Below, piece after piece: positions 31,066-40,171 of a stretch of 64,000 bases of DNA. The position numbers and the translations under genes are program-made. A model generated the notes under the pieces. That model made no database searches, was not told the DNA's origin, and saw only the letters and a list, made by a program, of their open reading frames with translations. Source of the DNA: Aliarcobacter cryaerophilus (lineage in GTDB: Bacteria > Campylobacterota > Campylobacteria > Campylobacterales > Arcobacteraceae); contig NZ_CP060694.1 in the NCBI RefSeq assembly GCF_014352935.1, positions 186,001 through 250,000 on the forward strand, written 5' to 3'. The first letter of the stretch is position 1. Each line of letters starts with the position of its first letter.

Positions 31066-31712
31066 GAAAATTGATTTTTTTAACTATATTAAGCTCTCTA
31101 TTTTTTACAAATAGCTTTGCATATCAATTTGCACTAAATTCAAAAGATAAAAATTTAATAAATAACTCAAAACAAAAAAGTGCTATTTTAAAAAGATTAG
31201 AAAAATATAGTGAATTTAAAAATGAGACAAAAAATCTTGATATTGATAAAAAACTAGGGAAAGTCAATTTTTTTATAAATAAAACTTTGCCTGAATTTGA
31301 TACTCAAAGTGTTGGAATAGATGATTATTGGATGACACCAAAAGAGTTCTTTATTAAAGGGTTTGGAGATTGTGAAGATTATGCAATAGCAAAATATTTT
31401 ACACTTTTGGAACTTGGAGTAAGAAAAGAGAGTTTGTATTTAGCTGTTGTAAATGTGAAAGCTAGTGCTGGAACACATATGGTTTTATTATATGTTGAAA
31501 ATAAAAACTCTTCCCCACTAGTTTTAGATAATCTTAGTTTTAGAGTTCTTCCTTTTTCAAAAAGAGATGATTTAATTCCTGTTGTAGCTTTCAATGAGTT
31601 AAATGCATATGAATTTACAAAAGATAAATTTACACAACTTGTAACTATTGATTGGCAAAATAACAATAAATGGGATAGAGTATTAAATAGAGTTTATAAA
31701 TTAAATGAGTGA
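31062..31712 (+). CDS. LapG-like periplasmic cysteine protease
   Basis: This 216-residue protein has a signal peptide (KLIFLTILSSLFFTNSFAYQ) and the bacterial transglutaminase-like cysteine protease fold. The catalytic Cys is in GFGDCEDYAIAKYF (near residue 107), the His in SAGTHMVLLYV (near 142) and the Asp in PLVLDNLSF (near 156). In LapG of Pseudomonas this fold cleaves the surface adhesin LapA and is held by the c-di-GMP receptor LapD. Neither adhesin nor LapD is in the window, so the target is unknown. It overlaps truA by four bases. The gene might release an outer-membrane adhesin or biofilm protein; that is inference. Confidence 0.85.
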   Translation: MRKLIFLTILSSLFFTNSFAYQFALNSKDKNLINNSKQKSAILKRLEKYSEFKNETKNLDIDKKLGKVNFFINKTLPEFDTQSVGIDDYWMTPKEFFIKGFGDCEDYAIAKYFTLLELGVRKESLYLAVVNVKASAGTHMVLLYVENKNSSPLVLDNLSFRVLPFSKRDDLIPVVAFNELNAYEFTKDKFTQLVTIDWQNNNKWDRVLNRVYKLNE

Positions 31713-31746
31713 AAATATCTATATTTATAATTTGTAGAATAAATAC

Positions 31747-31776
31747 TTGACAAACATTGACTCAATAAGATATAAT
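31747..31776 (+). promoter_or_regulatory. sigma70 promoter of hrcA-grpE-dnaK
   Basis: A perfect TTGACA (31747-31752) and a perfect TATAAT (31771-31776) are separated by 18 bases. It is the clearest -35/-10 pair in the window. The expected start at about 31783 falls inside the CIRCE operator. Confidence 0.85.
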
Positions 31777-31779
31777 TCT

Positions 31780-31806
31780 TTAGCAGTTTATATGATAGAG
31801 TGCTAA
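31780..31806. promoter_or_regulatory. CIRCE operator (HrcA-binding site)
   Basis: The sequence TTAGCAGTT, nine bases, GAGTGCTAA matches the CIRCE inverted repeat (TTAGCACTC-N9-GAGTGCTAA). The right arm is perfect and the left arm differs at two positions. It spans the expected transcription start of hrcA, so HrcA bound here would block the operon and release it on heat. Confidence 0.9.
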
Positions 31807-31828
31807 AGTTTAGAAAAAGCAGGATTTT

Positions 31829-32620
31829 ATGATAGATAAAAAAGAGTTTTTATTACAATCTATTATTAAAGCATATATAGAACATTTAGAACCAATAGGT
31901 TCAAAAGAGCTTAAATCTATGTATGAGTTAGATTATTCTCCTGCAACAATTCGTGGATATTTTAAAAAACTAGGAGATGAAGGTTTTTTAGCTCAAGAGC
32001 ATATAAGTAGTGGAAGAACACCCACAAATGAAGCTTTAAAACAGTATTGGATAGGAAAATTAAATTTCTCTATTTCTGGTGTGAATATAAAAGCTATTGA
32101 GTTTTTGGCTAATAAAATTGGAGTAACAGTTTTTTTAAAAAAAGAGAAAAGTGATATTTTACAAAATATAATAAATGTAGAAAACAGGTATATAATTCTA
32201 GAGTTTACAACTTTTGTCGTAAATATAAAGTTTAATCCGGCTTTATATAAGTTTTTGAGTGATTTTTTACAAAGTTCTTTAAAAGATATTTTAAAAATTT
32301 CAAAAGATGTTGGTGCTTACGAGCTTTATAGCTCTATAAACTATACTTTACAAAGTAGTGATTTTGATATTTTTAATTACAAAGAGTTTTTATCTTTGGC
32401 ATTAAATTTTGATTTTGATGAGTTTACAATTAATAAATTTCTAAAAGGCACAATTTTAGATGAGCTAAAAGAGGGTCTATATTTTGATGGTTTTTTACCA
32501 CAAAGTTATATAGGAGTTTGTAAATTCTGCAAAATCAATAACGAAGATTATAAAATGTTTGTTGTTGGTGAATTATCAAAAGATTATGAATATTTTTTTG
32601 AACAAATTATAAATTTTTAA
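31829..32620 (+). CDS. hrcA: Heat-inducible transcription repressor
   Basis: HrcA represses chaperone genes by binding CIRCE elements. The 263-residue protein starts with the winged-helix (KEFLLQSIIKAYIEHLEPIGSKELK, then YSPATIRGYFKKLGDEGFLAQEHISSGRTPT), the highly conserved DNA-binding part. It is shorter than the roughly 340-residue Bacillus HrcA but matches the shortened Campylobacterota form; the effector domain after residue 90 is divergent. It is first in the operon and preceded by its own CIRCE, so it is autoregulated. ATG at 31829 follows GCAGGA. grpE begins nine bases after its stop. Confidence 0.94.
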   Translation: MIDKKEFLLQSIIKAYIEHLEPIGSKELKSMYELDYSPATIRGYFKKLGDEGFLAQEHISSGRTPTNEALKQYWIGKLNFSISGVNIKAIEFLANKIGVTVFLKKEKSDILQNIINVENRYIILEFTTFVVNIKFNPALYKFLSDFLQSSLKDILKISKDVGAYELYSSINYTLQSSDFDIFNYKEFLSLALNFDFDEFTINKFLKGTILDELKEGLYFDGFLPQSYIGVCKFCKINNEDYKMFVVGELSKDYEYFFEQIINF

Positions 32621-32629
32621 GGAGATAAA

Positions 32630-33205
32630 ATGAGTGAATTAAAACAAGATGAAGTTTTAAATGAAGAGATAGAAAAAACGGAAAGTTGTTGCGAAAGTTC
32701 AAAAGAGTGTTGTGAAGGAAAAGAGGAACAAAAAGAGGAGAGTTTAGAAGATGTTATTGCTAGACTTGAAGATGAATTAAAACAGAGTGAAGATAAATTT
32801 TTAAGAGTTCATGCTGATTTTGAAAATATTAAAAAAAGATTAGAGAGAGAAAAATATCAAGCAATAGATTATGCAAGTGAGAAGTTTGCAAAAGATCTAT
32901 TAACTCCTCTTGATACTTTGGAAATGGCTTTAAATTCAGCAAATGCGAATTTGAGTGCTGAAGAGTTACTTCCAAAACTAAAAGAGGGAATAGAGCTTAC
33001 AATTAAAAGTTTTATTACAACATTTGAAAAGCACAATATCACAAAAGTTGATACAAATTGTGAGTTTGATCCAAATGTTCATAATGCAGTTATGCAAGTT
33101 GATAGTCCTGATCATGAAACTGGACAAATTGTAAGTGAGTTACAAAAAGGGTATATGTTAAAAGATAGATTGCTTAGACCTTCAATGGTTAGCATAGCAA
33201 ACTAA
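32630..33205 (+). CDS. grpE: GrpE nucleotide exchange factor
   Basis: GrpE releases ADP from DnaK. The 191-residue protein has an acidic, Glu-rich N-terminal tail with two Cys-rich spots (ESCCESSKECCEG, residues about 18-30), a long coiled-coil helix (about 45-110: DELKQSEDKFLRVHADFENI and following) and the beta-wing head at the C terminus (VDTNCEFDPNVHNAVMQVDS, GYMLKDRLLRPSMVSIAN). AAGGAG is the ribosome site. It is between hrcA and dnaK. The four close Cys residues near the N terminus are unusual and might bind metal or form disulphides; this is not a known GrpE trait. Confidence 0.95.
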   Translation: MSELKQDEVLNEEIEKTESCCESSKECCEGKEEQKEESLEDVIARLEDELKQSEDKFLRVHADFENIKKRLEREKYQAIDYASEKFAKDLLTPLDTLEMALNSANANLSAEELLPKLKEGIELTIKSFITTFEKHNITKVDTNCEFDPNVHNAVMQVDSPDHETGQIVSELQKGYMLKDRLLRPSMVSIAN

Positions 33206-33208
33206 AAT

Positions 33209-33237
33209 TTGACCGAAATGTCATTAAACTATAGAAT
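33209..33237 (+). promoter_or_regulatory. Possible internal promoter before dnaK
   Basis: TTGACC (33209-33214), a 17-base spacer and TAGAAT (33232-33237) lie in the 81-base gap between grpE and dnaK. It could give extra dnaK transcripts free of CIRCE control. Confidence 0.4.
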
Positions 33238-33286
33238 TTAAGATTATTTACAAATTAAAAAGAAAATTTAATAAAAGGAAGAAAAA

Positions 33287-35170
33287 ATGAGTAAAGTTAT
33301 TGGTATAGATTTAGGAACAACAAACTCTTGTGTTGCAGTTTATGAAAATGGTGAAGCAAAAATTATTCCAAATAAAGAAGGGAAAAATACAACTCCTTCT
33401 ATTGTTGCTTTTACGGATAAAGGTGAAGTACTTGTAGGAGATCCTGCAAAAAGACAAGCTATTACAAATCCTGAAAAAACTATATATTCTATAAAAAGAA
33501 TTATGGGACTTATGATGAATGAGCCAAATGCTAAAGAGGCTCAAAGTAAAGTTGGATATAAAATAGTTGATAGAAATGGTGCAGCTGCTGTTGAAATTGC
33601 TGGAAAAGTTTATACTCCTCAAGAAATTTCAGCAAAAATTTTAGGAAAATTAAAAGCAGATGCTGAAGAGTATTTAGGAAGTAGTGTTACAGATGCTGTT
33701 ATTACAGTTCCTGCATATTTTAATGATGCACAAAGAAAAGCAACTCAAGAAGCTGGAACAATTGCAGGTCTTAATGTTTTAAGAATTATAAATGAGCCAA
33801 CAGCAGCATCATTAGCATACGGACTTGATAAAAAAGGTGAAGAGAAAGTTCTAGTTTACGATTTAGGTGGAGGAACATTTGACGTTACAGTTCTAGAGAT
33901 TGGAGATGGAACTTTTGAAGTTTTAAGTACAGATGGAAATGCTTTCCTAGGTGGAGATGATTTTGATAATAAAATTATTGATTGGTTAGCAGATGAGTTT
34001 AAAGCTGAAAATGGTTTTGATGTTAAAAATGACAAAATGGCACTTCAAAGATTAAAAGATGCTGCTGAAAATGCTAAAAAAGAGTTATCATCAGCTGAAT
34101 CAACAGAGATTAATCTACCATTTATTTCAATGGGAAATGCAGGACCAATTCACTTAGTAAAATCTTTAACAAGAGCTAAATTTGAATCTATGACTGAGAA
34201 GTTAATAGATGAAACTTTAGAGCATATAAAAGTTGCTTTAAAAGATGCAAATTTAAGTAAAAGTGATATTGATGAGATTATTATGGTTGGTGGAAGTACT
34301 AGATTACCAAAAGCAAACCAAGTTGTAAGAGAGTTCTTTGGAAAAGATTTAAATAAAGGTGTAAACCCTGATGAGGTTGTAGCTGCTGGAGCTGCTGTTC
34401 AAGCTGGAGTTTTAAGAGGTGATGTTAAAGATGTTTTATTACTTGATGTTACACCACTATCTTTAGGAATTGAGACTTTAGGTGGAGTTATGACAAAACT
34501 TATTGAAAAAGGAACAACAATTCCAGTTAAAAAATCTCAAGTATTTAGTACAGCAGATGATAACCAACCAGCTGTTTCTATCCATGTTTCTCAAGGTGAA
34601 AGGGAGTTCGCAAGAGATAACAAATCTTTAGGTATGTTTGAACTTTCAGATATTCCACCAGCTCCAAGAGGTGTTCCTCAAATTGAAGTAACATTTGATA
34701 TAGATGCAAATGGAGTTTTAAATGTAAGTGCAAAAGATAAAGGTACTGGAAAAGAGAACAAAATTACAATCTCTGGAAGCTCTGGATTAAGTGATGATGA
34801 GATTGCAAAAATGGTTGCAGAAGCTGAAGCAAATAAAGATGTAGATGCTAAAAGAAAAGCTCTAATTGAGACAAGAAACCAAGCAGATGCAATGCTTCAC
34901 TCTACAAGAAAAACTTTAGAAGAGAATGAAAGTTCTATTAGTGAAGAAGATAAAAAAGGAATTATTGATGCAGCAGCATCTCTTGAAGAGACTTTAAAAG
35001 ATGATAATGCTACAAAAGAGCAAATTGAAGAGAAGTTAAAAGTTTTAACTGAAAAATCTCATAAATTAGCAGAAGCTATGTATAAAAAAGATGGTGAGCA
35101 AGGACAAGGTGGACAAGCAAACCAACAAGCAAAAAAAGATGACGATGTTATCGATGCTGAGGTAGAGTAA
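33287..35170 (+). CDS. dnaK: Chaperone DnaK (Hsp70)
   Basis: DnaK is the cytoplasmic Hsp70. The 627-residue protein has the ATPase domain ([19 protein letters not shown] at the start, [36 protein letters not shown]), the conserved linker near residue 385 ([18 protein letters not shown]), the substrate-binding domain ([29 protein letters not shown]) and a C-terminal lid ending in a [10 protein letters not shown]-type tail. Length and motifs are standard. A GGAAGA ribosome site precedes the ATG. dnaJ is not adjacent. The gene is third in the hrcA-grpE-dnaK operon. Confidence 0.98.
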   Translation: MSKVIGIDLGTTNSCVAVYENGEAKIIPNKEGKNTTPSIVAFTDKGEVLVGDPAKRQAITNPEKTIYSIKRIMGLMMNEPNAKEAQSKVGYKIVDRNGAAAVEIAGKVYTPQEISAKILGKLKADAEEYLGSSVTDAVITVPAYFNDAQRKATQEAGTIAGLNVLRIINEPTAASLAYGLDKKGEEKVLVYDLGGGTFDVTVLEIGDGTFEVLSTDGNAFLGGDDFDNKIIDWLADEFKAENGFDVKNDKMALQRLKDAAENAKKELSSAESTEINLPFISMGNAGPIHLVKSLTRAKFESMTEKLIDETLEHIKVALKDANLSKSDIDEIIMVGGSTRLPKANQVVREFFGKDLNKGVNPDEVVAAGAAVQAGVLRGDVKDVLLLDVTPLSLGIETLGGVMTKLIEKGTTIPVKKSQVFSTADDNQPAVSIHVSQGEREFARDNKSLGMFELSDIPPAPRGVPQIEVTFDIDANGVLNVSAKDKGTGKENKITISGSSGLSDDEIAKMVAEAEANKDVDAKRKALIETRNQADAMLHSTRKTLEENESSISEEDKKGIIDAAASLEETLKDDNATKEQIEEKLKVLTEKSHKLAEAMYKKDGEQGQGGQANQQAKKDDDVIDAEVE

Positions 35171-35181
35171 AACTCTACCTT

Positions 35182-35484
35182 ATGCAAACACTTATTTATA
35201 TTTTTATTCTTTTTATAGTAGTATTACTCCTAATATATATCTTTTTTAAATCAAAACAAAATCATCTTTTTTCACTATTAAGTGGTAGTTGTCCTAGTTG
35301 TTTAGAGACAAGAAAAGTTTTTTTTGATAAAAATAGTAATACAAATTTTACACAAGATGTAATCAAAACAACTGTTTTAAAATATCATGGTTGTTCTGGT
35401 ATAAAAGATGTAGAGTTCTTATGTACAAGTTGTGGTTTAAAAGAGATACATTCAATAAATTCTCAAATGGAGTGCAATATATGA
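35182..35484 (+). CDS. Small membrane protein with CxxC pairs
   Basis: This 100-residue protein is one N-terminal membrane helix (IYIFILFIVVLLLIYIFF, residues 5-22) followed by a soluble part with CPSC near residue 37 and CTSC near 83, plus a single Cys in HGCSG. The two CxxC pairs could bind a zinc ion as a zinc ribbon. I recognise no named family. It starts 11 bases after dnaK and overlaps mltA by four bases, so it may be transcribed with both. The start ATG has no good ribosome site (CTCTACC), so translation may be weak or coupled to dnaK. The function is unknown. Confidence 0.7.
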   Translation: MQTLIYIFILFIVVLLLIYIFFKSKQNHLFSLLSGSCPSCLETRKVFFDKNSNTNFTQDVIKTTVLKYHGCSGIKDVEFLCTSCGLKEIHSINSQMECNI

Positions 35485-36608
35485 AGAATTTAATATTTTT
35501 AAGTTCACTTATTTTTTTAATAACAGCTTGTTCGAAAAAAGATGAAAATATAAGTATAGAAAAAAAATATTCACAAAATAGTCTTGAATCAAAATATGAA
35601 AAAGAGATTTTAAATAAAATGGAAAAAGTTCCTTTTTCTCAAATAAAAGGTTTTTTTGATGATGATTTAAATCATGCATTAGAAGTTTTTAAAAAAGATT
35701 GCCAAAAATCACAAAGGTATGAAGAGTTAAAAAATGTTTGCCAAAAAGCACAACACACAAATGATGGAGCTATGTTTTTTATATCAAACTTCCAAGCATA
35801 TAAACTTTATGATAATAATTCAAATGATGAGGGAATGATAACAGGTTATTATGAACCACTGTTATATGGAAGTTTAAAAAAAACTCAAAGGTATAAATAT
35901 CCAGTTTATAAAATTCCAAAAGATTTAGTTCTTTCAAATACAAATAGTTTACAAGGGTATAAAAATATTGGCAAAAAAGTTGGTAAAAAAATTGTTCCTT
36001 ATGATACAAGAGCTTCTATAGAAAAAAATCCAAACAATAAAAATCTTGAAGCAATAGCTTATGTAGATGATAAAATAGACCTATTCTTTTTACAAGTTCA
36101 AGGAAGTGGGAAAATACAACTTGATACTGGAGAGATTTTAAATGTTGGATATGCTGGACAAAATGGAAGGGAATATAAAAGTATTGGAAGATATTTTATA
36201 GATAATGAGATAATTTCAAAAGAAGATATAAGTGTTCAAGCAATAAAAGAAGCCTTATTAAAAAATCCTTCAAAAATAGATGACATTTTAAATATAAATG
36301 AGAGTTATGTTTTTTTTAAAGTTGCAGATCAAGGAGCTACAGGAGCTTTAAATACTGTTTTAACTCCAAAACGAAATATAGCAGTTGATAGAACATATAT
36401 TCCATTAGGAATGCCTGTTTTTTTAAATACACAAAATCCTATTTCAAAAGAACCTATAAATAAACTCACAGTCGCAGCAGATGTTGGTGGTGCAATTAAA
36501 GGAGAAATAAGAGCTGACTTTTTCTGGGGTTTTGGTCCTGAAGCTTTAAATTATGCTGGAAGAATGAAAGAGAAAGGTAAGTTGTATGTTCTAAAGCCAA
36601 AGTACTAA
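35481..36608 (+). CDS. mltA: Membrane-bound lytic murein transglycosylase A (lipoprotein)
   Basis: MltA cleaves peptidoglycan glycan strands, leaving 1,6-anhydro ends, and is anchored in the outer membrane as a lipoprotein. The 375-residue protein has a type II signal peptide with lipobox LITACSKK (lipid-modified Cys about residue 17), the MltA domain (MITGYYEPLLYGS, LFFLQVQGSGKIQL, NVGYAGQNGREYKSIG) and a C-terminal 3D domain (TVAADVGGAIKGEIRADFFWG with catalytic Asp residues, GRMKEKGKLYVLKPK). The ATG at 35481 overlaps the preceding small membrane gene; an earlier in-frame ATG at 35391 lies inside it and is rejected. It is last of the rightward group. Confidence 0.93.
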   Translation: MKNLIFLSSLIFLITACSKKDENISIEKKYSQNSLESKYEKEILNKMEKVPFSQIKGFFDDDLNHALEVFKKDCQKSQRYEELKNVCQKAQHTNDGAMFFISNFQAYKLYDNNSNDEGMITGYYEPLLYGSLKKTQRYKYPVYKIPKDLVLSNTNSLQGYKNIGKKVGKKIVPYDTRASIEKNPNNKNLEAIAYVDDKIDLFFLQVQGSGKIQLDTGEILNVGYAGQNGREYKSIGRYFIDNEIISKEDISVQAIKEALLKNPSKIDDILNINESYVFFKVADQGATGALNTVLTPKRNIAVDRTYIPLGMPVFLNTQNPISKEPINKLTVAADVGGAIKGEIRADFFWGFGPEALNYAGRMKEKGKLYVLKPKY

Positions 36609-36643
36609 AAGAACAACAACTTAGCTTAAAATAAATATATCTT

Positions 36644-38218
36644 TTAATTTTTTAGTTGATTAAACTCTATAATAAAATCAACTTCTATTCCTAAATTTGT
36701 ATTTTTCATCAAAATAGGTTTTGAAATATTTATTGAGTATAACTCACTATTTATATTTGTAAATATATTAAATAAATCTTTAGGTTCTTTTACAATAGTA
36801 TTTACACTAAAACTGAAAATCTCAACTTTGTTTGCATTAAGTGTTTCTATATACTTTATGATAGAGTGTTCTGGTAAGAGAATTTTTAACTGTTCATTTA
36901 TACTCTCTTTATCAAAAAGTTCATCTTGTAAATATTCTTGAGTAAATATTCCATATACAACATCTTTAATCTCTAATTCATCTTTTGCTACAACTATTGC
37001 CTCAAAATTACTCTCTTGTTTTTCATCTAATTTTTTTGTTTCAACAGTTTGATATATTTTATTTAGAGATTGTTTAAGTAAATCTAGATTCTCATTATCT
37101 TTTGCAGTAATTTTTAGTTCTAATACTTTATTTTTTAAAATAAGCTCATTTATCATTACATTTTGTGGAGTAGTATTAAAAATAGCTTTTATTCTATGCT
37201 CGATTTTACTATTATTTAAAATATGATCAGGAAGTTTTTCAAGATTTATAGTTTTAGTTGCTTCTATTAAATTTAAGTTTATTGCAATTTTTCTAAAATC
37301 TATCATATTGTATATTTTGTACCCACCATAAAACATCATAGCAAAAAGAATAAATACAAAAATATATCTAGAGTCCTTTTTTTTCTTCTTTTTTCTTGGG
37401 ACTACAAAACTTTTTAAAACATTTGGATTTCGTGATAAGCTAAAAAGTTCATCATGAATATCAACGCTGTAGTCATCTACTTTAAGCATTAATTCCAGAC
37501 TTAGATTTGTTAATTGCTCTTTTGTAAGATTTCTTAAAGCGAACAAAAAAGATATTTTTTGTATAAAAATCTCTTTTTGTGACTCATGAAAATTTTTTAG
37601 AATTTTTTGTAAAAGTTCACTAAGTTCAAGATAATAAAGTTCATCAAAAAGTTTTTGACCCTCCAAATTGTCTTCATAAAAATGTGTTCTTTTTACAGCA
37701 TCAAAAGTTAGTAAATCTACAACTTCATTGTAAACAATCTTACTATTTTTATCCACTATTAAAATATAAGCTCGGTCATTGTATATAAAAAATAGAAGTT
37801 CATTTTTTGAGCTTTGTTTTTGAATATGAGCATTCATTATATGAAAAGCTGAATATATATAATCAATTCCAGTTTTTCCAAAATAATTTTGTGTTTCAAA
37901 TAGCGTTGTTTTTAATACAACAATATCGTAAATATCATTGAAATTAATAATTTCACAATCTTTTACTTTTGGTGATATTGATTTTGGAATTAATTTTGTA
38001 GTATCACTTAAAAGTAGAGTTGATATATAACTTAAATCATTCTCATTTTGTAGATTGTTTAATTTTTGAACAATATTATCTGGAAGAATATCCCCATCTA
38101 GTAGAAATGTTGAGTTGTCTTCACTTATTTCTTTGTTATTTATATATTTTTTATATTCAACTTTTAGGTTGTTGTTTTGTTTTACAACATTTATAAACAT
38201 AGTCTCTTTTTTAAACAT
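36644..38218 (-). CDS. Large single-pass membrane protein, PilM/PilN-like layout
   Basis: This 524-residue protein is not recognised as a named family. A cytoplasmic N-terminal part (about residues 1-280) alternates strands and helices and contains FFIYNDRAYILIVDKNSK and NEVVDLLTFDAVKRTHFYED. A very basic KKKKKKDSR patch near residue 275 leads into one membrane helix (RYIFVFILFAMMFYGGYKIY, about 283-303), followed by a periplasmic part of alpha/beta type. A cytoplasmic half, one helix and a periplasmic ferredoxin-like half is how PilM-PilN or GspL proteins are laid out, and the rest of a pilus/competence system (prepilin peptidase at 28818, DprA at 48530) is elsewhere in the window. Membership is inferred only from layout. 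It begins 13 bases after the DUF374 gene. Confidence 0.65.
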   Translation of the reverse strand: MFKKETMFINVVKQNNNLKVEYKKYINNKEISEDNSTFLLDGDILPDNIVQKLNNLQNENDLSYISTLLLSDTTKLIPKSISPKVKDCEIINFNDIYDIVVLKTTLFETQNYFGKTGIDYIYSAFHIMNAHIQKQSSKNELLFFIYNDRAYILIVDKNSKIVYNEVVDLLTFDAVKRTHFYEDNLEGQKLFDELYYLELSELLQKILKNFHESQKEIFIQKISFLFALRNLTKEQLTNLSLELMLKVDDYSVDIHDELFSLSRNPNVLKSFVVPRKKKKKKDSRYIFVFILFAMMFYGGYKIYNMIDFRKIAINLNLIEATKTINLEKLPDHILNNSKIEHRIKAIFNTTPQNVMINELILKNKVLELKITAKDNENLDLLKQSLNKIYQTVETKKLDEKQESNFEAIVVAKDELEIKDVVYGIFTQEYLQDELFDKESINEQLKILLPEHSIIKYIETLNANKVEIFSFSVNTIVKEPKDLFNIFTNINSELYSINISKPILMKNTNLGIEVDFIIEFNQLKN

Positions 38219-38231
38219 TTTTTTTCCTAAT

Positions 38232-38846
38232 TTATATTAAAGAGTGTTGTAACATCTTTGTTTTTATTAAAGATTTTGCATCTTCTAGTTCCATATCTTT
38301 TACACTAAAAGGTTCGCTTATGTAAAAATCTATTTTACCAAAAGGTTTTGGTAATACAAATTTATCCCACGAGTTAAACTGCCAATATTTAGAAGGTATC
38401 GCATTAAAACATCTAATATTTTTTCCACTTTTTTGTGAAATTATTACAACTCCATCTGCAATGCTATATCGTGGACCTCTAGGACCATCAGGAGTAATTG
38501 CAACATCATTTCCAACTTTTAACTCTTTTAATGCACTTATAATTACTTTAGCACCACCTTTTGAGCTAGAACCTCTAATTGCCCAAATTTTGAACATAGC
38601 CGCTAGTTTTGTGATAGTTTCACCATCTCTATTTTCACTAACCATAGCTTTAACAACACCATTTTTTCTAAATCCAAAATAATTATAAATTTGAGAAATT
38701 AAATCCCCATGCCACATACAAACTATAAAAGGTTGTTTATCATCATTTTTTGGATGGTGATAAACTTTTTTATTAGTAAAATATATAAATTTTACTATAA
38801 AATATAAAATATATGGTGCAAAATCTCTCTTAAATTTTTTCCACAT
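38232..38846 (-). CDS. DUF374 lysophospholipid acyltransferase-like protein
   Basis: This 204-residue membrane-associated protein is of the DUF374 (LPLAT) type. VCMWHGDLISQI holds the WHG/HGD motif near residue 48, followed by SENRDGETI, SSSKGGAKVI and ITPDGPRGPRY, the usual PDGPRGPR signature. The first residues have a hydrophobic helix (YILYFIVKFIYF). Such proteins are thought to transfer acyl groups to lipid A or phospholipids. The acceptor here is unknown. Its start overlaps the miaB stop by one base (TAATG) on the minus strand, and it lies upstream of the PilMN-like gene. In Campylobacterota the miaB-DUF374 pair is common. Confidence 0.88.
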   Translation of the reverse strand: MWKKFKRDFAPYILYFIVKFIYFTNKKVYHHPKNDDKQPFIVCMWHGDLISQIYNYFGFRKNGVVKAMVSENRDGETITKLAAMFKIWAIRGSSSKGGAKVIISALKELKVGNDVAITPDGPRGPRYSIADGVVIISQKSGKNIRCFNAIPSKYWQFNSWDKFVLPKPFGKIDFYISEPFSVKDMELEDAKSLIKTKMLQHSLI

Positions 38847-40150
38847 TACTCTACTATTTCGCCTTTTAATGATGTTCTTGTTGCACTTGTAATTTTTACA
38901 TTTACAAATTTCCCAAGTAATTCATCACTTCCTTTTGTAAATACTAAAAAGTAGTTATCTGTGTATCCACTTACTTCACCATTTGGTTTTAAACTCTCAA
39001 CTAAAACATTTACTATTTTTCCAATCATATTAGGCATAGAGTTCTCCAAATATCTTTTATGAAGTTCTATTAGCTCATCAAGCCTTGCACTTCCAATACT
39101 ATCTTCTATTTCTAAATCTTTTAATTCAAGTGCTTTGGTATTTGGTCTAGGAGAGTATTTAAAATTGAAAATTTGATCAAATTTTACTTGATTTACAACA
39201 TCTAAAGTGTCTAAAAAGTCCTCATGTGTCTCTCCTGGAAAAGCTACAATAATATCTGTAGTAATTCTTAAATCAGGAATTAACTCTCTCATTTTTAAAG
39301 CTCTGTTTAAAAACCACTCTTTTGTGTATCCTCTTTTCATAGCTTTTAAAATCTTTGTAGAACCACTTTGAAGAGGCATATGAATACATTTTGAGATTTT
39401 TGGATTTCTTGCAAACTCTTCTATGAACTCATCATCCATATGAAGTGGATGTGGAGATGTAAATCTAATTCTCTTTAGACCATCAATTTTTGAGATATCT
39501 TGAAGAAGTTGTGTGAAACTATATTTATCTCTATTATTACTAAATCTTTTTCCATAAGAGTTTACATTTTGTCCCAAAAGAGCAACTTCAACAACACCAT
39601 TATCAACAGCTTTTTGTATTTGTGAAACTATCATTTCTGGTGGAATAGATATCTCATCACCTCTTGTACTAGGAACTATACAATATGTACACTCTTTATC
39701 ACAACCAACAGAAATATTTACACTCGTTCTAAAATTGTTGTTATTTGCTATTGCAAACTCATATTGTGAGTCGTCATTATCAATACTTATTTCAACAGAG
39801 CCTTTTTTATCAACAACATCTTTTATTTTTGAAATATTTCTAGCTCCCAGTACAAAATCAACATAAGGAGCTCTTTTTATAATATCTTCACCTAAATGAG
39901 ATGCTGTGCATCCACAAACACCAATTTTTGCACCATCTTTTTTTTTCTTATTAAATTGTCCAATTTCAGAAAATAGTTTTTGAACTGGTTTTTCTCGAAC
40001 AGAACAAGTGTTTATAATAATTAAATCAGCATCTTCAATATTTTGTGTAGCACTATAACCTTTGTGTTTTTCAAGTTCTGCTTGAATATGTTTACTATCG
40101 GTGTCATTCATTTGACAACCTAAAGTTTGTATAAATAGTTTTTTGCTCAT
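38846..40150 (-). CDS. miaB: tRNA-2-methylthio-N6-isopentenyladenosine synthase
   Basis: MiaB is a radical-SAM methylthiotransferase modifying A37 of tRNA. The 434-residue protein has three N-terminal Cys (TLGCQMND, NTCSVRE, CGCTAS) that hold the second iron-sulphur cluster, the radical-SAM CxxxCxxC in SVGCDKECTYCIVPSTRG (about 145-160), and a C-terminal TRAM domain. I took the ATG at 40150; a GTG at 40162 is in frame but would add four residues without an SD site for either. No strong ribosome site is seen, and the HP0268-like gene ends 9 bases upstream of the GTG. Length is usual for MiaB. Confidence 0.94.
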   Translation of the reverse strand: MSKKLFIQTLGCQMNDTDSKHIQAELEKHKGYSATQNIEDADLIIINTCSVREKPVQKLFSEIGQFNKKKKDGAKIGVCGCTASHLGEDIIKRAPYVDFVLGARNISKIKDVVDKKGSVEISIDNDDSQYEFAIANNNNFRTSVNISVGCDKECTYCIVPSTRGDEISIPPEMIVSQIQKAVDNGVVEVALLGQNVNSYGKRFSNNRDKYSFTQLLQDISKIDGLKRIRFTSPHPLHMDDEFIEEFARNPKISKCIHMPLQSGSTKILKAMKRGYTKEWFLNRALKMRELIPDLRITTDIIVAFPGETHEDFLDTLDVVNQVKFDQIFNFKYSPRPNTKALELKDLEIEDSIGSARLDELIELHKRYLENSMPNMIGKIVNVLVESLKPNGEVSGYTDNYFLVFTKGSDELLGKFVNVKITSATRTSLKGEIVE

Positions 40151-40171
40151 ATTTTTTATCACTATAAAATA

